Shown piece by piece: positions 36,014 to 48,821 of a stretch of DNA of 51,318 nucleotides. Both the position numbers and the translations under genes were made by a program. The stretch's first letter is position 1. Each line of letters begins with the position of its first letter. The notes under the pieces were generated by a model. That model saw only the letters and a program-made list of their open reading frames with translations. It ran no database searches and was not told the origin of the DNA. The DNA comes from Ichthyophthirius multifiliis (lineage: Eukaryota > Ciliophora > Oligohymenophorea > Hymenostomatida): assembly GCF_000220395.1 (NCBI RefSeq), contig NW_004086157.1, positions 1 to 51,318 of the forward strand. Reading direction: 5' to 3'.

Positions 36014-36770
36014 ATAATTTTTTTTTTTTTATGTTTTTATGTTTTTTATATTTTTATTAATTTTTTTTTTATTATTATTATTTTTTTTTTTTTTACATAT
36101 AATTTCTGTCCTTATTTTTGTTTGTAAAGCATAAATAATTAATTTGATTTTTTTTTTTTTTATATAAGCCTTTTTTCTAATTATATTTATATAAAAAAAA
36201 AAATTCTTTACAACTTTTATATATCATTTATTTATTTTTAGAATTTTTTTTTTTCAATATTTTTTCTCTCAAAAAATATATAAATATATATTTCGATTAA
36301 AAAAGTTATTTTCTTATTTCATAATAAAATATGAAAAAAATATATATTTTAAATATTCTTATCTTACATTTATACTTTGATAGCTTCTTTTATATGTCAA
36401 AGAAATTTTATTCATATAATTTTTTTTACTGAATTAAAATAAGGTCTTAGTCTTATTTTTTAACATAGATTCAAATATAAAGGATTTCTAGAAAAAATAT
36501 TTTGTTTTAATTAAAAAAATAAAGTTATTTATTAATTTTAGAATATAATTTAAATGAATAAGTAATTAATTTGATAATTATTTATAAGGAAAGCATTTAA
36601 ATAATTAATAAATAAAAAAAATGAAGAAATAATATGATTTAAATAGTAATTAATAATATATTAAAAAGATTATATTAAAAATATAAGAAAAATTGTAAAA
36701 TGAATATATATATATATATATATATAATAATTATTATATTATATTAAATCAGGTTTTGTTAGTTTTTTTT

Positions 36771-36820
36771 AATAGTTTATATATAAAAAAATTAATCTAT
36801 TTTTTTATACATAAACTATT
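36771..36820. repeat. 21-bp near-perfect inverted repeat (hairpin)
   Basis: Left arm 36771-36791 (AATAGTTTATATATAAAAAAA) and right arm 36800-36820 are reverse complements except for one position (A opposite a base pairing to G), with an 8-base loop. The sequence just right of it has a small GC-richer patch (AAGGCGAAC). Confidence 0.75.
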
Positions 36821-36853
36821 CAAAAAAGGCGAACAAAAATTAATTTTGAAAAT

Positions 36854-36856
<3 letters not shown>

Positions 36857-36900
<44 letters not shown>

Positions 36901-36905
36901 ATATA
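36857..36905. repeat. (TA)n microsatellite
   Basis: About 24 TA units with one TTTAT interruption. Confidence 0.9.
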
Positions 36906-37073
36906 ATAGATATATATATTTTTTTATTTATATTAAAATTTTATATTTTTTAATTTAAATATATTATTTTATAATTAATTTATTTTGAAAATATATATAT
37001 AAAAAAATAAACATTTAAAAAAAAATACACAAAATATTTTTTTTTTTTTTTTAATATAAAATATATAAAAAAT

Positions 37074-38699
37074 TCATTATTTACTAATAAAATAAGTTTA
37101 AATAATTTCTTATGTATTATTCATATTGCCTATACTAACATTTTTAGCTTTTACAATACAAAATTAATTTATATTTTATTTATTAATCCAATTTTTAGTA
37201 CTTTAACTAATCATAACCTTCCCAGGTTCTCCACTTTATTCCATTTTATTAGCAATAAGAATATCTCTTCCATAAACATCATATCTAACAACTTTTGTAC
37301 CTAAGATTCCTCCAATTATTCTCTTTCCAGTATGAACTCCTATTCTCATATTTAAAAAGGTATAATTTTATCGGATTCTATTAATTTCATCAATCATTTA
37401 TAATGCGAAATTAATTACTTTATAATATAAATATATATATATATATAAATATCATAATGTATTGTATTTTTTACCATTTACAGCTTCTTTTGCCTTTTCT
37501 TAAACAGTATTTAACCTTTCAGCATCTACAAAAGATAAAACAACATAGCAATCACCGATAGTATATAATTTAAAAACGTTGTTTAGTAAACATAATTAGT
37601 CAAAGCTTTCAAAAAGATCTTTTAACATTCTCATAACTTTTTTAGGTTCTTTTACTTTATCAGAAAATTCAGTAAAACCTTTGATATCAGCAAATAAAAT
37701 AGTGACATCTTCAAATTAATCTGTTAGTTCTCTTTTATTTTATAAATTTCCTCTAAATTTTTTCAATGCCTAATTTATATGTATTATATATAAATATATA
37801 TAAGTTTAAAAATATATTTAAATAAAAAAAATATGTTTTAAAGAAAAAGAATATTTAATTAAAAAAATGAAATATATTTTTATATAAAAAGAATATATAT
37901 ATATATATATATTTATTTATATATCATTATTTATATATTTTTATTACTATTGCAGGTAATAATTAATTAACAAGTAATTGCATAGATTCTTTTTTTTGGT
38001 TTATTTTTGATGTTTAATTATAATTTTTTTTAGCAGTATTTCTATATATTTATCCTTTGTATATCATAAATGTAACAAATGTAAATATAAAAAAGGTATT
38101 TTCTACATCTATTTGTTTCCAAATAAATCCAATATATAAGCTTATAAAAATAAATCCAAAAATAATAATTTCAACAAAATTGAATATACTTAAATGATTA
38201 AACCATTTATATAAAACTACACTTTCAATTATTTAGACAATAATCATTTTCTAATTATCGTCACACATTTTTGCCTAAAAGAATTATGTAAACACTGCAT
38301 ATATAAAAATTGCATATATTAATTTTTTATATTTTTGATTTTTATAGGCTTTTTCTAATATTTAGAAAGCTGTTATAAATAAAAAGACAGTTATAATTCT
38401 TAAAACAAATATTATAAGATGATTTTAACATGTATCGTATGATATTGTGAATAATATAGTACTTATTTATTATTGGAAAAATAAAAATAATAATGAATAT
38501 TTATTTTCTATAAAAGTAATTTGTTATATCTATTTTTTAAATTTATTAATGGTTTATTAAGGATTAGTATTTTTATTTATTATTGTATTATATTTAATAG
38601 AATCATTATTTATATTATCTTATTCTTCTTCAGATTCATCTTCCTCGCTTTCATCTTCAGAAAAACTTGATAATTCCTATTTATTTTTTAAATTAAATG

Positions 38700-38741
<42 letters not shown>

Positions 38742-40375
38742 CATTAATATATTCTGTATTTTATTTTTATTCATTAGATTTATAAGGAGTTTATTCATCT
38801 CCTAAATTAATAGTTTTGATATTTTTTCCTTTAAAGATATTAATAATATTATTTTTCTATTTAATTTGACAATTATTATTTTCAATTTATTAATTACTAT
38901 GTTCAATCTATTAATTAATATTATTAATAATACTAAAATTGCTATTTTTTTTTATTCCAGTATTTTTAATATTAACAAGTGCGGATTGAAATTTTTTACT
39001 TGTAAAAAGTTCCCCAATTTCATATGCAGTCATTAATTCTTTTCCTTTAGGCTAAAATTAAATCGGTTTAAAATTATGATTCATCTACTTTACCTCATCT
39101 TTAACACTTTCTGATATTAAAATTTTACCATAATTACACTAAGCACATATTCTTGATGTTGTATTTACAGTATCTCCTATTAGAGAAAACTAGGGTTTTG
39201 GATTTCCTATAATACCGGCTATTACTTCGCCTTTATTTATTCCTATTTTTAATTTAATCCGATTGTTTTCAGAACCCCATCTGGTATTTTATGCACTTTC
39301 AAGCATTTCTTTTGCCATAAGAACCAGTCTTTCACCTTTTCCAATATGTTTTAACTACTCAATGATATTATTTTCAGATTCTTCAATACCAGTGGCAGCC
39401 ATATATGTTTTACCGACAGTCTCGATTTTTTAAGCGCCGTATTTTTCACAGATATTGTCGAATTTACGGAAAAGATCATCTAAAATTACTACTACATTGT
39501 TCTTTTCTTATTAAATTAATTAATCGAATTCACATATATCGGCAAACAAAATAGCTACTTACTAAAGGCTTTTTGCCATTTCAAATTTTTTGGTATTTTT
39601 TCGATTTTATTTTATATAGTTTTCAACGAATTCGGGTACTAGCATTGAAAGAATTTAATTATTTTGCTCTTTTACGGATTTGATGTCTTCTAGAGCACAA
39701 AAATGTTTCCTTTATTCTTATTAATTTCTATATAAACTAAAAAAAGAGTATATATAGATATATGAAGTTAATAAAATGAATTAAAAAATGAAATATATTT
39801 CAATTATTTGAGATCTTTTATCAGTATATTATGTTAGTATTATATATGTTTACACTATATAATTTAAAGTGTGGATTATTAAGACTTTTAATAAGGAAAT
39901 ATTTAAATTAATTGTCGTTATTAGGTTTAAAATTAGATTAATAAGAATTAAATTTATTTTTTTATCCAAAAGTTAAATTATTAGTATTATTAGAGTACTC
40001 AAAAATATTATAGAAGCTGTTGTTTTGTAGTAGTTTTTTTAGAAATGAGAGGAAAATATATATATTAAAAGTAATAAATAGATAATTATAAATGATATTT
40101 TAGTATAAAAAAATTAATTATTTGTTTAATTTATAATAATATCAAATATTATATAGACTGTAATGAATATTATAGTCTATTTTTTTAAATAAAAAAATAA
40201 ATTAAATTTTAAGTATTTTTTATATTTTTACTAATATATAGGTTATTCGAAATTATTTTATATAGTTCAAGATATTTTTTAATTTAAATTTTTCTTCCAG
40301 TGTTTCGTCTTTAAAATCTTAAGTAAATTTATTTATATATAAAAATAGTTTATCTTAATTATTTTCTAACACTAT

Positions 40376-40430
<55 letters not shown>

Positions 40431-41792
40431 TTTTATATTTAAATAAATAAAAAATATATACTATCTAAAACACTCTATTCAATTTTTTTGAAAGAACTAA
40501 AAATTTTCTATATGTATTTTTTTATATTTATATTTCTTTTCTCTTATTCTTCCCAATAATATCCAAAAACTCCCCAAAATTAACAAATTAAAAATCCACA
40601 TATTAAATTAAATACAAAACAGAAAATTAGTCCTTAATTTTCAAATAATAAATCTCCTAAGTGCTACCAATCAACCATTTAGTCCCAAAATATCTTCTAG
40701 AAGTAAATTAACCAAGTAATCAAGCCTCCTTATAGAAAAATAAAAAAAATAAAAATCTTCAAAGAGAACAAGAAGGCGATTTTAAATGCTAAAATACCCA
40801 CTAGACTTAACAAAATAATCTATATAGATTAATAAAGCTCACAATTTTTCCCTTATTTATTAATGAAATATTAAATAGAATACATAGTATTATAATAAAT
40901 GAGAATAGCTTAAAGAAAGGTTTCTAAAATACCCTCAAACTATAATTTTCTGTAAAAATTTTGCCTTTTTTTTGTTAAAATAAAATCCTTTTAATCTTCA
41001 TAGAAAAGTATCACTGAAAAAAAAAGCGAAAAAACAAAAGAAAAATCTAAAATAATAATTAATTGCCAAAATAAAAAGGAATTCCCAATAAAACCACTAT
41101 CCCAAACAAAAAAACAAACAGTAAAACTGACCAATATTTGCGCATAAAAAACACTGAAAATTATCTTCTGGATTTTATTGGAAAAAAAAACACCTTAGTC
41201 TATTATTTCCGAAACTTCTTATATTTAATTAATTTATATATCCCCAAAATAACTATAAAATTAATTATTCTCAACTTTTTATTCTAATTCAATTGAAATA
41301 TCAGAACTTTTGTTCATATTAGAATCTTTATAGCCCTCACCTAATGATAATATAGTACTTTCAGAGTCTTTAGTTGATTTTATTATATCTAAAAGGAAGC
41401 CTTTGGTAAATTAATCGATGTTATAGCCTATTAGTTTAGTTATAAATTATAATATGAATATAAAATGCTATAATAAATTGTTATCTCTGAGAATTTTGTA
41501 AAATGTAATACCGTTAAGGTACATTATGTATTATTTATTAGGATTTTGCTTTTCTTTTAAGAAAAATAAAATAGATCTTATTTAATCCCAAATATGAGAT
41601 ATATTAGATTCGCAGCATATATTTAAAATATTTTCTTAATTTAATTTTATACCTATATTACTAATATATATAAATAAATATAAAATATTAGTATAGATTA
41701 TATTTAATTTTTAGATATTTTTTTTTTATTAAAAAAAAAAAAAACAAATAATTATTTAATAAACTATTTTATATAATATAATAAAAATAAAA

Positions 41793-41854
<62 letters not shown>

Positions 41855-44800
41855 ATCTTTTTACATTAATGTATTTATGGTTTTTTATTTTATTTAATTA
41901 GACAAAATAAATAGGTTTTTATTTTTTTTATCAAAGTTTTCATATAATTAAAGCGCTTATTCATTTATTTTATCTTTTATGCCTATTAAGGCCAAATATT
42001 CCAGATCATTTTCCAAAGTTTTAGATAAATTTCTAATATCATGGTCTTATATTTATATATTCGATTATAAAAGATTATACTAATCTATATATTCGTTAAA
42101 CTATTACATACTAAGAGTTTTATAAGCAAAAGTTAAAGGTAAAATACCCTTTTTTTAATAGTCGTTTATTAAAAAATCTAAATTTTCATGCTGAATTTTA
42201 TTTAATTTTAATTATGATTTTATATTTTAAGCATACCCTTAAGTATATATATAATATTAATTATCTATTTATGTAAAATCTTATAATTAAACAATTACAG
42301 AAAAGTTATGTTTTTCTTCTTTTTAATAATTTATTACTTTAGTAAAAATTTCAACTAATTTTCTATTCTATATATTTAAATATATATTAATTTATATATG
42401 TAATAGAATATTTTTTTATTTTTTTACATTAAAATATATAAACATTTTGTCTTTTTAAGTATATAATTAATAGCCTGAATTTCGTGCAAATTTAAGTAAA
42501 GTGTTTTAAATAGGAAGTTCTATATTTTTTATGGATTAAAGTTAACCAAATTATGAAGGTTCTGAATAATTACATATTAAAATTGCATAAAATAATTATT
42601 ATAGATTGATATTTTTTTGATTATGATCTTTTTATTATTATAATTAATATATATAATCTTCGTTTTTATAAATCTTTATATCATTTAAATCTTATAATAT
42701 AAATTAATCTTTTTATATTTGAAATTATTCTTATGTAATACTTAAAGTTTATTGTTTTTCTTCTTTATTTTATATAATATTTTTGTCTTCAATTTAATTA
42801 TTTATTTGTATTTGATTTTCTATTTTTGATTAATCATCTTTTAGTTATTGTTATATTTGCTAATTCTATAAATATGCTAGATGTATTTATTTTTAAATTA
42901 ATACTTTTTCTTATAAATTAGATTCCTTATTTTAATTATCATTATTACTATGTATTTATTAATCAAATTCATTTACAAAGTCTTGCTTTTAAACTAAATT
43001 TAAAATATCAATTTCATCTTTATGAAAGCTTTTTAAAATTGGAGAGTTTGAACTATATTTTGCCATAGGTTAATAATCTATGTCTTTTAAATTATCATAA
43101 ATTTTATCTGATTTATTTATTGTTGTTTGTTTTTAAAGTGTATCTAATTATTATAAACCGTTATTAAATTTATTATTACTATTAAAAATAGATTGAAATT
43201 CTAATATATATTTTTAAAATTATAATATATATAAATGTAGATATATATTTATATTTTTATATACACATTTAACTATCCCCAAGAATTTATAATTAATTTT
43301 CTATTTTCAAATGATTTATATAATTATTATTATTTTCTTTTTAATAGCTATTTATAATTTTTAAACCTTTTAAATCTGAATTTTACTAACTTTATAAATT
43401 GTTTAAACTTTAAGTACTATCTAATTATTTTCCTAATATTTATATTAATTTGCTTTATAAACTTTCAGGATCAAATTCATATTAAGAATTAAATATATTT
43501 ATTTATTAGATTTCTCTTTCACCTTTTAAATTAAATATTGATTTATCCATAAATATATAATCAATCTATTATATATATATATATATAAATTTATTATATA
43601 TAATTTTTTATACTTATCCAATATTACTTATTACATCTGGATTTCCTATATTAATTTTATTATTTGGATTTTTCTTTTTAATAATTTTTTAAATCTTATA
43701 CATTTCTATAATTTAAAACAAATCCAAAATTCCATAAATTAATGGCGGGAAAATTTACGAATGTAAAATTAATTAACGAATAAATTTCAAAAACTACTAC
43801 TAATTAATTTCAATAAAAATCGAATAATAACTATTTATTTAATAAGAAAGTCCTATAATATTAGTAATACTAATGAAAAAGATATAAAAAAGGCAAAGAA
43901 AGCCATAATATTAAATAATATAGATAATGTAATAATTATCTTTAAAAATTCCTTTTTTATTTTAATTATTTCTATTTAACATTATTTAAGTATTCATTCC
44001 TCCGAATACAACTAATCCATAAATCCTATATTATATTAATTTTAAAATTTTATTAATTTTTTGTTTTTATAAAAACCAATCCATATTTTTAGTCAAATAA
44101 ACAATACTTCCTCTAGGTATAAAATTATCATTATTTAATACTTCTACTTTAGGGTCTTTTAAAAGTTTTAATTAACCATTAAATTATAGATTATGTTGAT
44201 TTTTTTCCTCATAAGATAATTTTAAAGTTAAGCAATTTTTATATCTATTAAAATATGATTTTCTATGATCTTTTAGATTTATAACTATAAGTAAATTTTA
44301 AGTATTTTTAATAGAAATATATATTTATTTATTTAAATTACTTTTAGTTAAACTTGGTGCATTTATTTATCTATATTCATCTTTTCCGTCTACATAGAAA
44401 GTATTGATATAACAAATTGCTTGTTTATTTCTTATTTTATTCGAATCTAATAAAATTATGTCTGCAGGCGATATTTCTCCATGGCAGATTCTAATCACGT
44501 CTCCAACTTTAACTTATTCCCATTTTATTTTAATGGTTTTTAGATTATCTTCTTTTTACTTTTTTTTTTTTTTTTAAAAAAAAAGAAATAAAATAAAAAA
44601 TAATATTTATAATAGACTATATACTGGCATTGTTTTATTTCTTCGACCTAAAGTAATGTTTTTCATAAAAAAAGAAAATCTCTATTAATCTTAATGTAAT
44701 GATTTTTTGGGATTTTATTATTTTTTTTTTTTTTTTTTCTAAACGTGTTATTTTTCCCTTATTTTACCTCTCTTTATTATTTTAAGTCAACAAAAAAATA

Positions 44801-45328
44801 TTTTTTTATTATATTTACTTAACAATTTTATTAATTAACTTATTTGTCCATTTATTTTCTTTTTTATAAAATTATTAAATTTTTAATTATATGTATTAAA
44901 ATATTAAAAATTAAAGGGCATATATATATCCATCTTTTTTGAAATAATAATATTTAAATAAAAAATGTATATATTTTTTTTTAAAAAAATAAAATTAAAT
45001 ACTTATTATATGGGTCTAATTCAGGTTTTATTAAGACTATTAGAGTTATTATAAGATTAATTTAATTTCCGATTTTATAAAAATTAGAAATCATTATTTT
45101 TGGCAAAGACTTATAATTTTTATTTATATATTTAATTAAAAATTATTTTAATTTTTTTTTACTGAATATGATTGTGTATATATATTATTTAATTCAGCTT
45201 AATTATATGATACCAATCTTCCTTTTTTAATTCTAACTAAATAAAAAAACATTTTTTTTAATTATTTGATTTATATCTATATAAAAATAATATTGTTTCA
45301 ATATTTACTGTTTGCGGAAATACTTCAT
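37074..45328 (-). CDS. giant guanylyl cyclase fused to a P4-ATPase-like domain
   Basis: The enzyme should make cGMP from GTP at a membrane. The N-terminal half (45.3-40.2 kb) has P4-ATPase landmarks: NNIYTQSYSSLPKIM before TM1, WEQVKVGDVIRICHGEISPA, YGLVVFGGMNTQIMLN, then IDYIFMDKSIF at the phosphorylation site (normally DKTGT), LIGIKDKINEQALQLYENFD, and ILSLGEGYKDSNM (normally GDGANDVNM). The catalytic motifs are thus degenerate. The C-terminal half has six TM helices and a first cyclase domain (about 39670-38950: AILFADICEFDQ, KIETVGKTYMAATG, FSLIGDTVNTTSR). An acidic Ser/Glu linker (SFSEDESEEDESEEE), six more TM helices and a second cyclase domain follow (TILFADIKGFTEFSD, YTIGDCYVV, RYDVYGRDILIANKM), to TGA (TCA 37074-37076). 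Metal Asp pairs lie in the second domain, the purine and ribose residues in the first: the inverted C2-C1 order known from ciliate and apicomplexan cyclases. Start ATG 45328 is tentative. Confidence 0.85.
37418..37474 (-). other. 57-bp intron in the second cyclase domain
   Basis: GTAAAAAATAC...TTATAAAG, phase 1, with an internal TA repeat. Joins KAKEAVN to the helix INFALQMIDEINRIR. Confidence 0.75.
38702..38739. repeat. (TA)n microsatellite in a cyclase intron
   Basis: Lies between the first cyclase domain tail and the acidic linker. Confidence 0.85.
40379..40422. repeat. (TA)n microsatellite in a cyclase intron
   Basis: About 22 units, followed by T10. It lies in the region of the gene between ATPase-like and cyclase halves. 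Confidence 0.9.
41797..41856. repeat. (TA)n microsatellite in a cyclase intron
   Basis: About 22 units plus a shorter block, between the degenerate GDGxND region and the LIGIKDK exon. Confidence 0.9.
43566..43613 (-). other. 48-bp intron at the pseudo-phosphorylation site
   Basis: GTATAAAAAA...ATAATAG, phase 0. Joins VISNIGQ to IDYIFMDKSIF, the exact place of the P-type ATPase DKTGT motif. Confidence 0.8.
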
Positions 45329-46429
45329 CCTAAAAACAATGTATACATCTTTATTATTAATGATTGTTTAAAATCATTTATTATTTTAACTTATTTATAT
45401 ATATCTGTCTTTCAATTATTATAAAACAAAGAATGCTTCTTTATTATTTTGTTAAATATAATAATTTATTATTTATTTTGTTTATTATAAAAAATAATAA
45501 TAATAATTAAATATTATTTAAATGATTTAATAAATATTATTATTAATAATATTGTAAAATTATTTAAATAAAAAGAATATTAATAAATTAAACACTACAA
45601 AAATACATTTTTATACTTAAAATATAAAAATATTTAAATAATATAATTATTTATTAAATTTCCTTTAATAAATTTATACATTTTTATAGTATTATATTTT
45701 ATTATATATATTTTATATTAACTTTTTTTTAATATATAATTTTATTATTATGTTTTTTGTTTTTTTTTTTTGATAATTTAAATTAATTAATTTTTAAAAA
45801 CAAACCGTTTTATTTTAAAATAAATTATTAATATTTATTATTTAAATAACTTAATTTAATAAATATTTAATAAATTATTATTTTAAAATCCATTTTAATT
45901 AATAATTATAAATAATAATATTTACTTTTATTTAATGAATAAAATACTAAAAAGAAAGTAAAAATGATTTATCTTAAATTAATATAAAATTATTACAAAA
46001 AGGTTTTTATTTTTTTTATTATTATTTTTAATAAATTAATATTATAAAAAAATAATCTTATTATATATAAAATATTTTTAAAAAATAAATTATTAAATAT
46101 ATATATATATATAACATTATTTATTGTAAATAAAAATTTAATTAAAATAAAATCTTTTTATATTTTTTATTTTAATAATGTTTATTTATTTTAAATTTAA
46201 TTAAAAATGTAAGAAATAAACTAATGTAATTAAAAACAAATAATTTAATCAATTAATTCATGCTAATATGTAATTTAATACTGCTAAGATTATTAATAAA
46301 TAAATTTTACTGAATTTTATTTTTGTACAATAAATGAAAATGTTTTAGTTTTAGATATATTAACAGTATTAATTTAATTTTATTTTTTCAATTAAAAAAA
46401 ATAAAAAAATAAAAATAATTTTATTTAAA
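45329..46429. promoter_or_regulatory. intergenic region between divergent cyclase and exchanger genes
   Basis: About 1.1 kb of very AT-rich sequence between the 5' ends of two divergent genes, so it must hold both promoters. No recognisable element is seen. First exons of either gene may also hide here. Confidence 0.4.
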
Positions 46430-48586
46430 AAAAATAAAAAAATATGAGATTTTTGTACCTTTATTATCATTTTAAATATTAAGTTCAACCTCGGAAATAT
46501 ATTTATCAGCATCTTTATAAAAAATATCTAATTTTTTTAAATTCTCTTAAACTTTTACTGCAATTACTATATTAGCTTTTGGAAACGGAGCTCCTGATAT
46601 ATTTACAGCTTTAATAGCTGGAAAATCATAAAATGGGGGTATTAATATGATTATTGGTTCTATTTTTGGGGCTGGATTATTTGTTACAACAATTACTTTA
46701 TCAAAAGTTATATAAAATGCAAAGAGAATAAAAGTATGTTTTTTAAAAAAATATTTTAATTTTATATATATATATATTTTTTTTTATATAAAGATAGATT
46801 AAAAAATATTTTTAAGAGATATTTTATTTTATATATTTGCATAATTAATAATTTTATTTTATACTTTTATTGGAAAAGTAACTTGGTATATGTCTTCTTT
46901 ATTTATTTCTCTTTATATTATGTATTTTTATTTAGTTTAATTTTTACAATTAATATCTTTTTTTTTAAAAAAAAAATAAGATACATAGGAATAGCAATAT
47001 TCTAAGAATAATAAATAAAAAAAGAATCATTAGCTTTAGGATTAGATAAACGTTTTTATTTTTTTAAAATAATAAATTTTTATTTATTTTATTTTTAAAG
47101 AAAAATTAGAATAAAAAATTGACATTGAAAACGAAGTTTAAAAAAAGATAAAATACGAAGAAAAAAAATAAAAGGAAAAAAATAATTAAATACTGTAAAA
47201 ATATATATATATATATATATATAAAATAATTTTTATATCTAACGAAAATAGTATTTAAAATTAATTAAATATAAATAATACCGATAATATGGTAATGTAA
47301 AAAAAAAAATTAAATATGTATTTTTAATTTAATACTATAAAAAGTATGAAGAAGATGAAATTTTATCTTCTTCTTAATCATCTGTATTGAGTCTTTAGAA
47401 TTTTTAAGAACTTTCATACGAATAAAACTAATAAAAAAAAAGGAGATATAAATTATAGCCAAAAAAATAAAAAAATAATATATTTTTACAACCTTAAAAG
47501 TACATTTTTAAGAAAAAATAAACCTTCATTAAAATAATTGGAATCAAATGAATATTATATAAAAGTTATTATATTTATAAAGATTACCCTTTGATTTTAT
47601 TAGATTTTTAACTATTCCGCCTTGTAGTGATTAATAATGGAATAAATATAGAGCTATTTTTTGTTGTTTTTCATCTCCTTTAATTATTTTGTATTTAACA
47701 CGATGTAAAATAATTTAAATGTTTTAATTAAAAAGATAAATAATATAAATATATATAAAAATTAGAGATTTAGACAATAATATTTGAAAAGTTTTTAGTT
47801 TTATATCTGATTTTGATTTTGGGTTCTTTTTTTTCTGTTTTGGTTTTTGTTTTTTGGATAATAATAAAGTTCCTAGGCATTTATGGCTTTTTTCTTTACT
47901 TGGGTTTTTGGTTTCTATTTTATATATTAAAATAGTTTCAGAAATTTTAATAGACTTTTTGAACGTAAAATTATATTTTTTTATATATATTAAAAAATAT
48001 ATAGTTCTTTTAAATTATTTCTAATATAAATAAAACTTTTCTTGGATTAGGAATATTAGCAGTAGGAAATTCATTATCAGGTATAATTATATTTTATTTA
48101 TTTTATTTTTTATTTTAATAGATAATTATACTAATTCTTAATTATCAAAAATGGGGTATGGTATAATGGCTTTTAGTGGATGTTTTTCAGGATAAAATTT
48201 TAATTTATTGATAGGGTTTGGTTTATTAATATTTATTTAATCTTTTAAGTATTTTTATTTTATTTTTTAAAAAAAATTAAATTATAATTTATTTTTTTTG
48301 TAGATAGGATTTATACTTTTCTTTATATAAATCAGATTCCTTACATTAAAATATTGATAATGTTTTGACTTTTAGTATATTATTTTTAAATATTTTAAAT
48401 TAAATTATAATTTTAATACTAGCTATAAAAAATAAGTAAATATTTTTATATATAATTTTTTGTTTATTTTCTTTATAAATTAGATTTAATTTTAAACCTC
48501 TTTAGTTTAAAAAATATTTTAATTATTATTATGCTTTTGCTATTTCTTACTGTCTAATTGTTTGCATATTATTTACTTTAGTTTGA
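46430..48586 (+). CDS. NCLX/CCX-type sodium(cation)/calcium exchanger
   Basis: A multipass antiporter exchanging Ca2+ for Na+ or other cations, at mitochondrial or other membranes. Both family repeats are visible. Alpha-1 reads ITILAFGNGAPDIFTAL, then NMIIGSIFGAGLFVTTITLS, preceded by SEIYLSASLQKISNFFKFS. Alpha-2 reads NKTFLGLGILAVGNSLSD, then YGIMAFSGCFSGQNFNLLIG. Between them lie RDILFYIFAQLIILFYTFIG, an acidic/Ser-rich cytosolic loop (YEEDEILSSSQSSVLSLQNF), LPFDFIRFLTIPPCSDQQWN, typical of NCLX loops, and PRHLWLFSLLGFLVSILYIK. A 41-bp intron (48081-48121) splits the alpha-2 Asp codon. A last phase-2 intron (about 48437-48484) leads to FNFKPLQFKKYFNYYYAF and TGA 48584-48586. The N-terminal exon or exons before about 46430 are not resolved. 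GNxAPD is intact; the second motif is GNSLSD rather than GNSxGD. Confidence 0.85.
48081..48121 (+). other. 41-bp intron splitting the alpha-2 Asp codon
   Basis: GTATAATTAT...TTAATAG, phase 1 (G|AT). Confidence 0.8.
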
Positions 48587-48694
48587 TTTTATTTATTTAA
48601 ATATTCTAATGATTACATATATATAAATAATTAAAATATATATATATATAATAAGAAAATAAATAAAAAGAATAATTATTTAAATTTAATATAA

Positions 48695-48699
<5 letters not shown>

Positions 48700-48731
<32 letters not shown>
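48700..48731. repeat. (TA)n microsatellite
   Basis: About 16 TA units in the spacer after the exchanger gene. Confidence 0.9.
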
Positions 48732-48734
<3 letters not shown>

Positions 48735-48821
48735 AAGTAAATAACTCAAAAAAATTGATTTACAATAATAAATAATTATTAAGTATATTTAAAGAAAATA
48801 ATAATAATTTATTTTTAATAT

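Larger units (their letters stand above)
35862..37073. other. spacer between convergent MORN and cyclase genes, TA repeats
   Basis: Holds an ATTTAT hexamer array (35941-35980) passing into (TA)n, a T-rich zone, further TA tracts (36705-36726 and 36857-36905) and the inverted repeat listed separately. No gene supported. Confidence 0.6.

Noticed and set aside
36756-36953. Plus-strand ORF with an Ile-Tyr repeat
   Set aside because: It crosses the hairpin and a (TA)n microsatellite; composition is that of the repeat.
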